A DNA stretch of 61,893 nt from Crocinitomicaceae bacterium (GTDB lineage: Bacteria; Bacteroidota; Bacteroidia; Flavobacteriales_D; Crocinitomicaceae), in the NCBI GenBank assembly GCA_030833845.1, contig JAURGK010000013.1, positions 1 through 61,893 on the forward strand, read 5' to 3'. The notes under the pieces were generated by a model that saw only the letters and a program-made list of their open reading frames with translations, was not told where the DNA came from and did no database searches. How positions within the stretch are numbered: position 1 is the first letter of the stretch; each line of letters begins with the position of its first letter. This document shows, in pieces, positions 36,113 through 45,086 of this stretch. The translations under genes and the position numbers were made by a program.

Positions 36113-37380
36113 TTTAAGTCAATGAGAGCTACCCACAAAGAAATTTTAGATCCGTCCATTCGAGGCCAAATTGGACGAATTCTGCCATCATAAGCAGCAA
36201 TACCTAGGTAATCTCCGAAGAATACTTTTGGGTTTGGCATAAAAGGACGCATTGAAATGCGCTTTTCAGAAAAGCTTTCACCGCCATCTGTACTAGTGGC
36301 CCAAACCACATCCGTTCGATTATTTTTAAAACGGCGTCTGTCATAATATACCAAATGCAGATCTCCACGGACCGGATCTATGGTCATTGCACTTAAAAAT
36401 TGGTGGGTTTTTGTACTGTCTTGATTGACACGAATTGCATTGGACCAATTTTGGCCATTATCAGTAGATTTCATGAGCCAAATATCGGTGTCGTCTATGC
36501 CGTTGCGCTGATCAGACCAATTTAAATATAAGGTGCCATGTTGCGGACCGCCACTCAAATCGGACATTAGAAAAGGAAGGCCATTGCTGCGGTATATTCC
36601 TGGAATTTTCAAATCCCAGCCACCAACTTGATTCATAAGTTGCCGTTCTTCGGGCAGCCAAGTTGCGCCTTGGTCTTTGGATTGTTGTAAAACAAGCCCC
36701 CTTAAACCAGTCCATACGACAAAGATTTGACCATCGGCGCCAATGGCCGGTACTGCTCCCTCTACAGTGTTGTCTCCATCTTGGCAATCTCCTGCGAATT
36801 TAGAAATACGCACCGGTGTGCTCCACGAATATCCGCGATCGACAGATTTAGAAAATACAATAATAGAACTATCCTTAGGGTCAGCAGAATCATAGGCATC
36901 AAATTGTGTCCAGGTCATGTATAAAACATTGGTCTTTGGATCGATGACAACCCAATGCTTGTCTTGGACCTTTGTTCCATTTGGTGCAGGAAACGATCCC
37001 TTTGAAAACCTTGCAGGATCATCGGCAATTTGGCATACAATTCTATCGAGATGGCTTCCTTTATCGTAGTCGCTGAGATGAAAATAATACAAACGTCCGT
37101 AGGAGTCGTATTGCAAAACTGGGTCGCCATAAACGCCATAAGGACTGTTGAGTGCACTACTTTGCCAGGTATATCCACCATCGGAAGAAAAATGAAAGCC
37201 CTTGAGTACTGTACCAGCAGAAATCTCGTTTGGATTTTTGGGGTTGATGGCAATAGATGGCTCGCACTCGTTGAAGGGATAAGCGGACTCAACGGGCGGG
37301 ATTTGTATATTTTGAAAAGTTTGCGAAAAAATTATGCTACTGCATAAATTAACGCAACCAATAAAGAAGATATGGCGCAT
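36109..37380 (-). CDS. Secreted sialidase-fold (BNR repeat) protein
   Basis: 423 residues from ATG 37380, giving the signal peptide MRHIFFIGCVNLCSSIIFSQ; ATG 37386 is an alternative. Five Asp-box (BNR) motifs: SSDGGYTWQ, SVDRGYSWS, SKDQGATWL, STDNGQNWS and STDGGESFS, spread over about 60-390, as in six-bladed sialidase propellers. I cannot place the arginine triad of true sialidases, so enzymatic activity is not claimed. There is no type IX sorting domain. The start lies inside the M61 peptidase gene end (32-bp overlap), so the two are probably in one transcript. Confidence 0.78.
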   Translation of the reverse strand: MRHIFFIGCVNLCSSIIFSQTFQNIQIPPVESAYPFNECEPSIAINPKNPNEISAGTVLKGFHFSSDGGYTWQSSALNSPYGVYGDPVLQYDSYGRLYYFHLSDYDKGSHLDRIVCQIADDPARFSKGSFPAPNGTKVQDKHWVVIDPKTNVLYMTWTQFDAYDSADPKDSSIIVFSKSVDRGYSWSTPVRISKFAGDCQDGDNTVEGAVPAIGADGQIFVVWTGLRGLVLQQSKDQGATWLPEERQLMNQVGGWDLKIPGIYRSNGLPFLMSDLSGGPQHGTLYLNWSDQRNGIDDTDIWLMKSTDNGQNWSNAIRVNQDSTKTHQFLSAMTIDPVRGDLHLVYYDRRRFKNNRTDVVWATSTDGGESFSEKRISMRPFMPNPKVFFGDYLGIAAYDGRIRPIWPRMDGSKISLWVALIDLK

Positions 37381-39118
37381 TGGCATCTTTGATTTGAAGT
37401 GAATATTGAGGTTTTACCCAGGTTTTGTAAGCGCATTTTACAGTAAATACTTTGGCATCTCGAGCAACCAATAATTCAATACTCGATCCCGGGTTCATGG
37501 CATTGTATTTATTCTCCAGTGCGGTTTTATCGGCGCGAAACCCATCGCAAGCCAAAATTTCATCTCCTGCACTGATGCCTGCATCCTCGGCTGCCGAGCC
37601 ACTTCTTACGTATCTGACTTTTACGATTTCTCCGTCCTCTAAGGCCAAGCCAAAATTGGTTAGAGCTGCTGAATTGTCTATAACTTGCATTCCCATGGGT
37701 TCAAAATATTGCTTGTATGGGATGATTTGAGTGCCGTTGACATAAGATTCAAAGAACGCATCTAAGTCTTCGCCACAATAGTGCTCCAGTTCATCTAAAA
37801 ATTCTACTTCGGTGAATCCACGTTGCAAGCCTAGGGCATATTTATTGTAGAGTAGTTGCATAAATCCATCTAACCCTTGCTTTCCTTTTGATTTTTGAAT
37901 TAAATAAGCATCTAGCACCGCTCCAAGCACCGCACCGCGAGAGTAATAGGTCATGGTAGTATTACTCGAATTTTCATTCGGGCGATAAGCCTTGATCCAA
38001 GCATCAAAACTAGCATGAGCCACAGGTTGTATGCGCGAGCCAGGTGTGCCTTCAACGTAATTAATTTGAGATTGCAATTTATTGATGAATTCTTGCTTGG
38101 TGTAAAAACCTGCGCGTAAGAGTACTAGTTCATCGTAGTAGGATGTGATGCCCTCCATTACCCAAAGTAAAGAGGTGTAGCACTCTTGATCATAATTGAA
38201 GGGCCCCAATTCTATGGGTCTAATGCGTTTGACATTCCAAAGATGGAAATACTCATGGGCCACCAAATTGATAAAACCTAGGTAATTGCCTGCGGTGTAA
38301 GACCACCTGCTGACACTCAAAACACAAGAATTCATATGTTCTAGGCCACCTTGACCGTTTTCAACATTGTGTACAATAAAAAGATAGTCTTGATTGGGAT
38401 TGTTTCCAAAAACGGCTGTTTCTGCCTCAACCACCTTGGCCATGTCACGCTGTAAATCAGGTATGTTATAATTTGCTTCTCCATACATTGCCACACGATG
38501 GCGTATACCTGCGGCAATAAAAGTAAATTCTTTTTGATTGCCAATTTCAATGGGGCAATCTACTAATTGATCATAATCTTTAAATGTAAAAAGTTGGTCT
38601 GTTGGATCTGATTTAAAATCAGCCGAAACTAACGCAGTGCTTATTTTATGGAAACTTGTATATGGATGTACATGTAAAATGCCCCGGTCATTTTTTGTCT
38701 CTTCGGTATACATAAATACTCCCGCACCCGCCACAAACCCATGAGTTTGGTCAAGGTAAGGTGTTCTAACAGAAAGTTCAAAGGCGTATACTTCGTAATA
38801 AACGGTAAAGGATGCCCTGCCTTCGCATTGAACTTCCCAGCAATTTTTAGTTTTTTTCTTCACCGCAAGTTGCTTTCCATTGCTATCAATGGCCTTTACT
38901 TGGTTGATATTTTTAGAAAATTCCCGAACTAGATATGACCCTGGCGTCCAGACCGGCAACTTGAACTCCTGCACACTTTGTGTATTCTCAGCAACTTCGA
39001 TTTTTACAGCGAAGTAATGTGAGTTAGGCTGAGGCATCGAAAGATGGTAAGTAAGTTTGCTGGCCTGAGATATATGAGGCAGACATGCAAATAATAAAAG
39101 TATTGAAATGAATTTCAT
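37349..39118 (-). CDS. M61-family metallopeptidase with PDZ domain
   Basis: 589 residues, with signal peptide MKFISILLLFACLPHISQAS. The zinc motif is HEYFHLWN (HEXXH) near residue 286, preceded by an N-terminal beta domain and followed by a PDZ domain (about 485-560, GSAAEDAGISAGDEILACDGF). This is the glycyl aminopeptidase family common in Bacteroidota. Probably periplasmic or secreted. It leads a transcript with the BNR protein and ung. Confidence 0.92.
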   Translation of the reverse strand: MKFISILLLFACLPHISQASKLTYHLSMPQPNSHYFAVKIEVAENTQSVQEFKLPVWTPGSYLVREFSKNINQVKAIDSNGKQLAVKKKTKNCWEVQCEGRASFTVYYEVYAFELSVRTPYLDQTHGFVAGAGVFMYTEETKNDRGILHVHPYTSFHKISTALVSADFKSDPTDQLFTFKDYDQLVDCPIEIGNQKEFTFIAAGIRHRVAMYGEANYNIPDLQRDMAKVVEAETAVFGNNPNQDYLFIVHNVENGQGGLEHMNSCVLSVSRWSYTAGNYLGFINLVAHEYFHLWNVKRIRPIELGPFNYDQECYTSLLWVMEGITSYYDELVLLRAGFYTKQEFINKLQSQINYVEGTPGSRIQPVAHASFDAWIKAYRPNENSSNTTMTYYSRGAVLGAVLDAYLIQKSKGKQGLDGFMQLLYNKYALGLQRGFTEVEFLDELEHYCGEDLDAFFESYVNGTQIIPYKQYFEPMGMQVIDNSAALTNFGLALEDGEIVKVRYVRSGSAAEDAGISAGDEILACDGFRADKTALENKYNAMNPGSSIELLVARDAKVFTVKCAYKTWVKPQYSLQIKDANAPYLLYWLR

Positions 39119-39178
39119 AGGATTAGATGTATTTTGGGTTAGATGGCTAGCTTTGATTTTAAATGGATTTTATGCTAA

Positions 39179-40342
39179 TTATTCTTTAATGCGAATTTTT
39201 GCGGCATCACCTTTGGCACTCCGCACGAGATCCTCCACTGGGTCTGTACCATTTCGAAGTACCACCGCCATTCGGCGGTAAGGTCTGGTGCTTGGTTTTC
39301 CAAATATGCGCACCTCGGCTTTGGGGTCAGTTAATACCAAATCAAGACCTTCATAAATGGGTGCTTTGGCTGATTCAGATTGAGCCAATACAACTGCACT
39401 TGCGCCGTTTTGAACTTGTGTAATAGTTGGAATGGGCATTCCTAAAATGGCGCGAGCATGCAGCTCAAACTCATTGAGATTCTGTGTGCCGGCAAGTGTG
39501 ACCATTCCTGTGTCGTGTGGCCGCGGTGACAATTCAGAGAAATAAGCTCCATCCTGGGTTATAAAGAACTCAACTCCCCAAATTCCAGCACCACCAAGTG
39601 CGGCAGTTACCTTTGCTGCCATTTCTTGGGCCTCTGCCAAGTGATTTGGATCCATGGGCATAGGTTGCCAGCTTTCTTGGTAATCGCCACGTTCTTGACG
39701 ATGACCGATTGGGGCACAAAACAAGGTTGGTCCGTTTTTCTGTGTAACGGTAAGGAGTGTAATTTCGTAGTCAAAACTGATAAAACCCTCCACAATAATT
39801 TCTTTTAGATCTCCTCTGGAACCTTCCATTGCATAGGACCAAGCCTTTTCAATATCAGCCTCAGTCCTTATCACAGACTGGCCTTTGCCCGAGCTCGACA
39901 TCAGGGGTTTTACCACGCATGGCAAACCACAAAAAGCCACCCCTTGGCGCAGTTCTTCCATAGATTTGGCATAGCGATAAGGTGCAGTGCGCACTCCTAC
40001 TTCTATAGCTGCCAAGTCTCTGATGGCTTTTCTGTTCATGGTGAAATTTGCAGCCTTCGCGCTAGGTACCACCGCAATTCCTTGCTTTTCGTAGTTATAA
40101 AATTGCTCGGTACGAATGGCTTCGATCTCGGGAACAATTATTGTTGGTTGATGCTTCGCTACCACTCCATCAAGGGCGCTTGCATCTAACATATCAATGA
40201 CTTCAAAGTGGTCTGCGACTTGCATGGCAGGAGCACCAGGATAATTATCCACAGCAATAACAGTTTGTCCGTAGCGCTTGGCAGCAATGACAAACTCTTT
40301 TCCGAGTTCACCCGAACCGAGGAGGAGTATTTTATGATTCAT
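39179..40342 (-). CDS. purT: Phosphoribosylglycinamide formyltransferase 2 (formate-dependent)
   Basis: 387 residues, ATP-grasp enzyme that uses formate and ATP to formylate GAR in purine synthesis. N-terminal [20 protein letters not shown] (about 5-24) and [22 protein letters not shown] are PurT signatures; [15 protein letters not shown] is the ATP-binding loop; [27 protein letters not shown] binds metal. It stands alone, with a -7 box 4 nt before the ATG, divergent from the VTC-domain gene. Confidence 0.96.
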   Translation of the reverse strand: MNHKILLLGSGELGKEFVIAAKRYGQTVIAVDNYPGAPAMQVADHFEVIDMLDASALDGVVAKHQPTIIVPEIEAIRTEQFYNYEKQGIAVVPSAKAANFTMNRKAIRDLAAIEVGVRTAPYRYAKSMEELRQGVAFCGLPCVVKPLMSSSGKGQSVIRTEADIEKAWSYAMEGSRGDLKEIIVEGFISFDYEITLLTVTQKNGPTLFCAPIGHRQERGDYQESWQPMPMDPNHLAEAQEMAAKVTAALGGAGIWGVEFFITQDGAYFSELSPRPHDTGMVTLAGTQNLNEFELHARAILGMPIPTITQVQNGASAVVLAQSESAKAPIYEGLDLVLTDPKAEVRIFGKPSTRPYRRMAVVLRNGTDPVEDLVRSAKGDAAKIRIKE

Positions 40343-40346
40343 AAAG

Positions 40347-40354
40347 CAAATTTA
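40347..40354 (-). promoter_or_regulatory. -7 promoter element (TAAATTTG) of purT
   Basis: On the minus strand TAAATTTG fully matches TAnnTTTG and ends 4 nt before the purT ATG. Confidence 0.5.
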
Positions 40355-40375
40355 AGCCAAAAGGAAAGAAATTCT

Positions 40376-40383
40376 TATTTTTG
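40376..40383 (+). promoter_or_regulatory. -7 promoter element (TATTTTTG) of the VTC-domain operon
   Basis: Full match to TAnnTTTG, ending 9 nt before ATG 40393. Two in-frame TTG codons at 40381 and 40390 lie in or next to the box, so ATG 40393 is preferred as start. Confidence 0.5.
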
Positions 40384-40392
40384 AAACTATTG

Positions 40393-41148
40393 ATGAGCAC
40401 GATACAAACAGAAATCGAAAAATTTGATCCCATTTTTCTTCGAGAAATGACAGATGTCAACCTGATGAATCGCATCGATACCAAATTTGCCTTCCGTCAA
40501 GACGACTTATTGCGCTTTCTACCCATATTGTCTGAAAACTATAGATCGCTCAAAGTGGAAGGCACAATGCTTCCCCATTACGAGAGTTTATATTTCGACG
40601 ATGAGACCTTCTCCTTTTTCCACGATCATCATAATGGTAAGGCCGATCGATTTAAAGTGCGCATACGTAAGTACGTTGAATCCAACATTCACTTTCTTGA
40701 AATCAAACATAAAATAAAAGGCAGAACCGACAAGCGTCGCATTCTTACCAATGATTTCAATGAACTTCAAGATGAAAAGGAACGCGATTTTTTGCGTCGT
40801 CAACTCAATAGCGATGCCAATTTAAAACCTACGATGTGGAATTCATTTCAACGCATAACGCTCGTTTCTAAGCACAGTAAGGAAAGACTCACACTTGATT
40901 TCAATATTCAGTTTCACATGGGTGAAACTAGAAGGGATTTCAAGCAACTCGTCATCGCCGAACTCAAACAGGAATCCTTGAATCGCAACTCTCCGTTCTA
41001 TCAACTCATGAAAAAAGAGCAGATCAGACCCTATCGCTTATCTAAATATTGCATTGGAAGTGTTGAAATTTATGGAGAAGAAAGCCTTAAATTTAATCGC
41101 TTCAAGAAAAAACTTTTATTTCTAAACAAGATCAACCATGCTAAATAA
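40393..41148 (+). CDS. VTC-domain (polyphosphate polymerase-like) protein
   Basis: 251 residues of the CYTH/triphosphate tunnel family. The segments NRIDTKFAFR (tunnel-entry lysine), ESLYFDDETFSFFHDHHNGKADRFKVRIRKY, FLEIKHKIKGRTDKRRI and DLTLDFNIQF-like (RLTLDFNIQFH) place acidic and basic residues as in the yeast Vtc4 catalytic tunnel, which makes polyphosphate from ATP. It is paired with a DUF4956 membrane protein (11-bp overlap), a typical bacterial pair. Polymerase activity is inferred. Confidence 0.85.
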   Translation: MSTIQTEIEKFDPIFLREMTDVNLMNRIDTKFAFRQDDLLRFLPILSENYRSLKVEGTMLPHYESLYFDDETFSFFHDHHNGKADRFKVRIRKYVESNIHFLEIKHKIKGRTDKRRILTNDFNELQDEKERDFLRRQLNSDANLKPTMWNSFQRITLVSKHSKERLTLDFNIQFHMGETRRDFKQLVIAELKQESLNRNSPFYQLMKKEQIRPYRLSKYCIGSVEIYGEESLKFNRFKKKLLFLNKINHAK

Positions 41149-41809
41149 CTTACTCCTCTTTTTGCCACTCAAAAAAATAATTTCTCCCAATACAATTACG
41201 TGGTTTAGCGAAGATTTTTACGGACTTCTCATCCGCTTAGGCATTAATCTTTTCTTTTTGACAATACTAATTCGCGTGCTGTATTACTCCAAGACAAAGC
41301 GAAAAGATTATTTATTTACTTATTACCTCATAGGTACCATTACTTTTTTCTTGTGTTTTGGACTCATGCAAATGGACATTGATACCGGTATGGGGCTTGG
41401 CTTATTTGCCATTTTTGGAATCATTCGATACAGAACCGATGCCATTGAAATCAAAGAGATGACCTACCTTTTTATGGTAATTGGAGTGAGTGTCATCAAC
41501 GCACTGGCCTCCAATGACCTGAGTATTTCAGAGGTTGGGGTCATCAACATTTCTATTATTTTACTCACCTTTTTGCTAGAAAATATCTGGTTGATGAAGC
41601 ATGAAACTCGCAAAACAATTAATTACGAGCGCATTGATTTGATCAAACCGGAAAACTATGAGCTTTTACGAGCTGATTTAGAGAAAAGAACCGGATTGTC
41701 AATCAATCGTGTTGAGGTGGGTAAAATTGACTTTTTAAATGATACTGCCATGGTGCGTATATTTTATTATGCCGATGATCAGGCCTTCTCTGACTACCAC
41801 CAAAATTAA
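41138..41809 (+). CDS. DUF4956 membrane protein
   Basis: 223 residues. About four membrane helices (35-50, 65-83, 90-102, 114-150), a GLGLFAIFGIIRYRTDAIEIKEMTYLF block (about 87-113) that is the hallmark of DUF4956, and a cytosolic C-terminal domain. In bacteria this family is coded next to VTC-domain proteins and may give the membrane platform for them. Function not established. It is directly followed by lpxK with no gap. Confidence 0.85.
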   Translation: MLNNLLLFLPLKKIISPNTITWFSEDFYGLLIRLGINLFFLTILIRVLYYSKTKRKDYLFTYYLIGTITFFLCFGLMQMDIDTGMGLGLFAIFGIIRYRTDAIEIKEMTYLFMVIGVSVINALASNDLSISEVGVINISIILLTFLLENIWLMKHETRKTINYERIDLIKPENYELLRADLEKRTGLSINRVEVGKIDFLNDTAMVRIFYYADDQAFSDYHQN

Positions 41810-42826
41810 ATGACAAAAATTGCGCTGTATCCAATTTCAGTAATCTATGGCCTTATAATTTGGCTGCGCAATCGTTTTTTTGATTGGGGTGTTTTTACCT
41901 CCCAACCCATTCCGGGGAAATCTATTTGCGTTGGTAATCTTTCGGTTGGAGGCACAGGAAAGTCTCCTCACATTGGTTATTTGATCTCTACACTTTCAAA
42001 AACTCATCAAATTCAAGTGCTCAGCCGAGGCTATGGTCGCCAAACCAAAGGTTTGTTGGCCGTTGATCACCTTTCAAACCCAAAAACCGTTGGCGACGAA
42101 CCGATAATGCTCTATAATGAGTATGCAAAGCAGGCGCATTTTGTGGTCTGCGAAAAACGACGTTTGGGCGTCAAATACCTCAAAGCAAAGCATCAAGATG
42201 CGATCATTCTACTAGACGATGCCTACCAGCACCGATGGGTAAAAGCAGGCCTTCAAATTGTATTGACCACTTATCAGCATCCATTCTGGCAAGACCAATT
42301 TTTACCTCTTGGAAAATTACGAGAGTCCGCAACCGAAATAAGAAGAGCAGATGCCATTGTTATTACAAAGTGTCCGGCATTTGAAACCTTTGACCCTCAA
42401 CGTATAAAAAAAGAACTCGCTCATCTGAATAAACCCATCTTCTTTTCAAGGTATCAATACAAACCGCTTCATCCTCTCACCTCAAGTATTGAAAAAATTG
42501 ATCGTGTGCTTTTGATCAGTGCTATTGCCGACCCAGCACAAATACAAGAGAGTTTTCCAAAAGATTACCAAATTTCTCATAAAATTTTCGAAGATCATCA
42601 TCCATTCAGCCGTGCAGATATCTCAGAAATTCACCAATTTTTTGATACCTTTGCAAATGAAAATACCGTACTTGTAACGACCAGTAAAGACTGGGTGAAA
42701 ATTAATCTTTTACTCAATGAAACGGAAAGAAAAAAATACCCGTGGTATTTAATCACCTTTACGTTAGAATGGTACGAGCAAGAAACTTTTAACCAATTCA
42801 TCAGCAACTATGTTGACACAAATTAA
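41810..42826 (+). CDS. lpxK: Tetraacyldisaccharide 4'-kinase
   Basis: 338 residues. Phosphorylates the 4' position of the lipid A precursor at the inner membrane. The N-terminal hydrophobic segment is followed by VGNLSVGGTGKSPH, the P-loop (about 46-59), and the LLDDAYQHR block with the catalytic aspartates (about 137-145). Complete length. Its 3' end overlaps the phosphorylase start by 17 bp. With lpxH at 47.4 kb, lipid A genes are split over three places in the window. Confidence 0.95.
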   Translation: MTKIALYPISVIYGLIIWLRNRFFDWGVFTSQPIPGKSICVGNLSVGGTGKSPHIGYLISTLSKTHQIQVLSRGYGRQTKGLLAVDHLSNPKTVGDEPIMLYNEYAKQAHFVVCEKRRLGVKYLKAKHQDAIILLDDAYQHRWVKAGLQIVLTTYQHPFWQDQFLPLGKLRESATEIRRADAIVITKCPAFETFDPQRIKKELAHLNKPIFFSRYQYKPLHPLTSSIEKIDRVLLISAIADPAQIQESFPKDYQISHKIFEDHHPFSRADISEIHQFFDTFANENTVLVTTSKDWVKINLLLNETERKKYPWYLITFTLEWYEQETFNQFISNYVDTN

Positions 42827-43622
42827 AGAAAGTACCGCATACATCCAAAGCAGAACCAAGGTTCAGCCAACGATTGGGATAATTCTTGGAACAGGTCTTG
42901 GAGGCCTTGTAAAGGAAATTGATATCATCGATGAGATCAATTATCAAGATATACCACATTTTCCGGTTTCTACCGTAGAGAGCCATTCAGGTAAGTTAAT
43001 TTTTGGAACCATTGGAGGCAAACAGGTAGTTGCTATGCAAGGCCGCTTTCACTTCTATGAAGGTTACACCTTGCAACAAGTTACTTTTCCGGTGCGTGTA
43101 ATGAAACTCTTGGGAATTGAAAAATTATTTGTGAGTAATGCTTCCGGCGGCGTCAATCCTGACTTTGAAGTTGGTGAAATTATGATCATGAACGATCACA
43201 TCAACTTATTTCCCGGCAACCCACTTATTGGTAAAAACATCGATGAATTAGGCCCCAGATTCCCAGATATGAGTGATCCTTATGATCAAGAGTTGATAGA
43301 TAAAGCTTGCGATATAGCTCAGAAATTAGGGATTCGAGTGTCTGTGGGTTGTTATGCTGGCCTTACCGGACCTACCCTCGAGACCCCTTCGGAATACAAA
43401 TACGTTCGTATTATTGGGGCTGATGCAGTTGGTATGTCTACTGTACCCGAAGTAATTGTAGCTCGACACATGAGCATTCCATGTTTTGCAATCTCTATCA
43501 TTACTGACTTAGGAGTTCCGGGCAAAATTAAAAAAGTCAGTGTCCAAGACGTCATTGATGTGGCGAGCCGACAAGAGCCCAAAATGACGCAAATCATCAA
43601 AGAACTCATTTCAAGTATTTAA
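42810..43622 (+). CDS. punA: Purine-nucleoside phosphorylase
   Basis: 270 residues, trimeric-type PNP that splits inosine and guanosine with phosphate. Signature: IGIILGTGLGGLVKEI (about 22-37), the phosphate-binding segment ESHSGKLIFG, QGRFHFYEGY and NASGGVNPDF; the base-binding segment GLTGPTLETPSEYKYVRIIGADAVGMSTVPE (position about 180-210) has the conserved Glu. Start ATG 42810 overlaps lpxK by 17 bp. Confidence 0.95.
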   Translation: MLTQIKESTAYIQSRTKVQPTIGIILGTGLGGLVKEIDIIDEINYQDIPHFPVSTVESHSGKLIFGTIGGKQVVAMQGRFHFYEGYTLQQVTFPVRVMKLLGIEKLFVSNASGGVNPDFEVGEIMIMNDHINLFPGNPLIGKNIDELGPRFPDMSDPYDQELIDKACDIAQKLGIRVSVGCYAGLTGPTLETPSEYKYVRIIGADAVGMSTVPEVIVARHMSIPCFAISIITDLGVPGKIKKVSVQDVIDVASRQEPKMTQIIKELISSI

Positions 43623-43631
43623 GTATATAAA

Positions 43632-45086
43632 ATGGAAGAGTCGATTCGATCGCGCTATGAAGTGGTTATAGGACTTGAAGTTCATGCCCAATTGCTTACC
43701 CAAACCAAGGCATATTCTTCAGACCTCAACGCCTATGGAGCTGCGCCTAATACAAATGTGAGTGCTATTACCCTTGGGCACCCAGGCACCTTACCAGTCA
43801 TGAACCAAAAAACGATTGACTACGCAATTCGCTTGGGCCTAGCCTGTGGCTGTCAAATTGCTACGCATCAGCATTTTGCAAGAAAAAACTACTTCTACCC
43901 TGACCTTCCAAAAGGATACCAAATTACGCAAGATACAACCCCCATTTGTACTGGCGGACAAATTCTTATCCGTAAAGAAGATGGTCAACAAAAATCTATT
44001 GGCCTGACGCGAATTCACATGGAAGAAGATGCAGGTAAAAGCATCCACGATGTAGATGTGTATGATACGCTCGTGGATCTCAATAGAGCAGGCACACCGC
44101 TGCTAGAAATTGTTACCGAACCAGACCTGCGCTCCTCTTCTGAAGCTTATAACTACCTCACCGAGGTAAGAAAATTATTACGCTATCTGGATATCTGCGA
44201 TGGCAACATGGAGGAAGGATCCATGCGCTGTGATGCCAATGTTTCGGTGCGCTTGATCGGATCCAAAGAATTCGGCACAAAAGTGGAGGTTAAGAATATG
44301 AACTCTATTCGGAATGTGCAGCGCGCCATCGAGTTTGAAGTGAACCGCCAAATCGAAGCCCTCGAAAGCGGAGAAAAGCTGCGTCAAGAAACAAGGGCCT
44401 TTGATGCGCTCAAAGGCATTACAATTGCAATGCGCTCCAAGGAAGCAGCCAATGATTACCGTTATTTTCCAGAACCCGACTTACCACCAATTTATGTAAG
44501 CCGAGGGCATATTGCAACAGTGGCAGAGCAAATGCCCGCCTTGCCCAATGCACTCTTTGAACGCTACACCAAAACATACGGCCTTAGCGATTATGATGCA
44601 TATAATATTACCGACCAAAAAGGCATTGCACTCTATTATGAGGCCCTAATTGGTCACACAAAGAATTACAAAGCAGCCGCCAATTGGCTCATGGGCGAAA
44701 TTAAATCTTACCTGAATGAACTAGGTATGGACATAGGCGAATTTCCAATTGCCCCAGAGCGTATTGCAGCACTCATTGAGCTCATCGACCAAGGGAAGGT
44801 TTCGAATTCCATTGCGGCACAACGCATCTTTCCAGCCCTTTTTGAATCCGAGCAAAATCCACTTGAAATTGCCGAGTCACTCAATTTGATACAAAGCTCA
44901 GACAGCGATGTAATAGAAGGATTTATCGAAGAGGTAATCAAACTCAATCCAAATGAGGTGGCACGTTATAAAAATGGAGAAAAGCAACTCATCGGGTTTT
45001 TCATGGGTCAACTCATGAAAGTATCAGCTGGTAAAGCTGATCCAAAGGCTTCCAACTCTCTACTCAGACAAAAATTAGAAGCCTAA
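43632..45086 (+). CDS. gatB: Aspartyl/glutamyl-tRNA amidotransferase subunit B
   Basis: 484 residues. Kinase subunit that activates misacylated Asp-tRNAAsn or Glu-tRNAGln for transamidation. VVIGLEVHAQL at the start, RKNYFYPDLPKGYQITQ, and DLNRAGTPLLEIVTEPDL and MRCDANVSVR are GatB hallmarks; the C-terminal YqeY-like helical domain is present to residue 484. gatA and gatC are not in the window. It starts 9 bp after punA and overlaps the next gene by 1 base. Confidence 0.97.
   Translation: MEESIRSRYEVVIGLEVHAQLLTQTKAYSSDLNAYGAAPNTNVSAITLGHPGTLPVMNQKTIDYAIRLGLACGCQIATHQHFARKNYFYPDLPKGYQITQDTTPICTGGQILIRKEDGQQKSIGLTRIHMEEDAGKSIHDVDVYDTLVDLNRAGTPLLEIVTEPDLRSSSEAYNYLTEVRKLLRYLDICDGNMEEGSMRCDANVSVRLIGSKEFGTKVEVKNMNSIRNVQRAIEFEVNRQIEALESGEKLRQETRAFDALKGITIAMRSKEAANDYRYFPEPDLPPIYVSRGHIATVAEQMPALPNALFERYTKTYGLSDYDAYNITDQKGIALYYEALIGHTKNYKAAANWLMGEIKSYLNELGMDIGEFPIAPERIAALIELIDQGKVSNSIAAQRIFPALFESEQNPLEIAESLNLIQSSDSDVIEGFIEEVIKLNPNEVARYKNGEKQLIGFFMGQLMKVSAGKADPKASNSLLRQKLEA

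Noticed and set aside
36109..37380. True exo-sialidase
   Set aside because: Asp boxes alone mark the propeller fold; I could not identify the arginine triad and catalytic residues.
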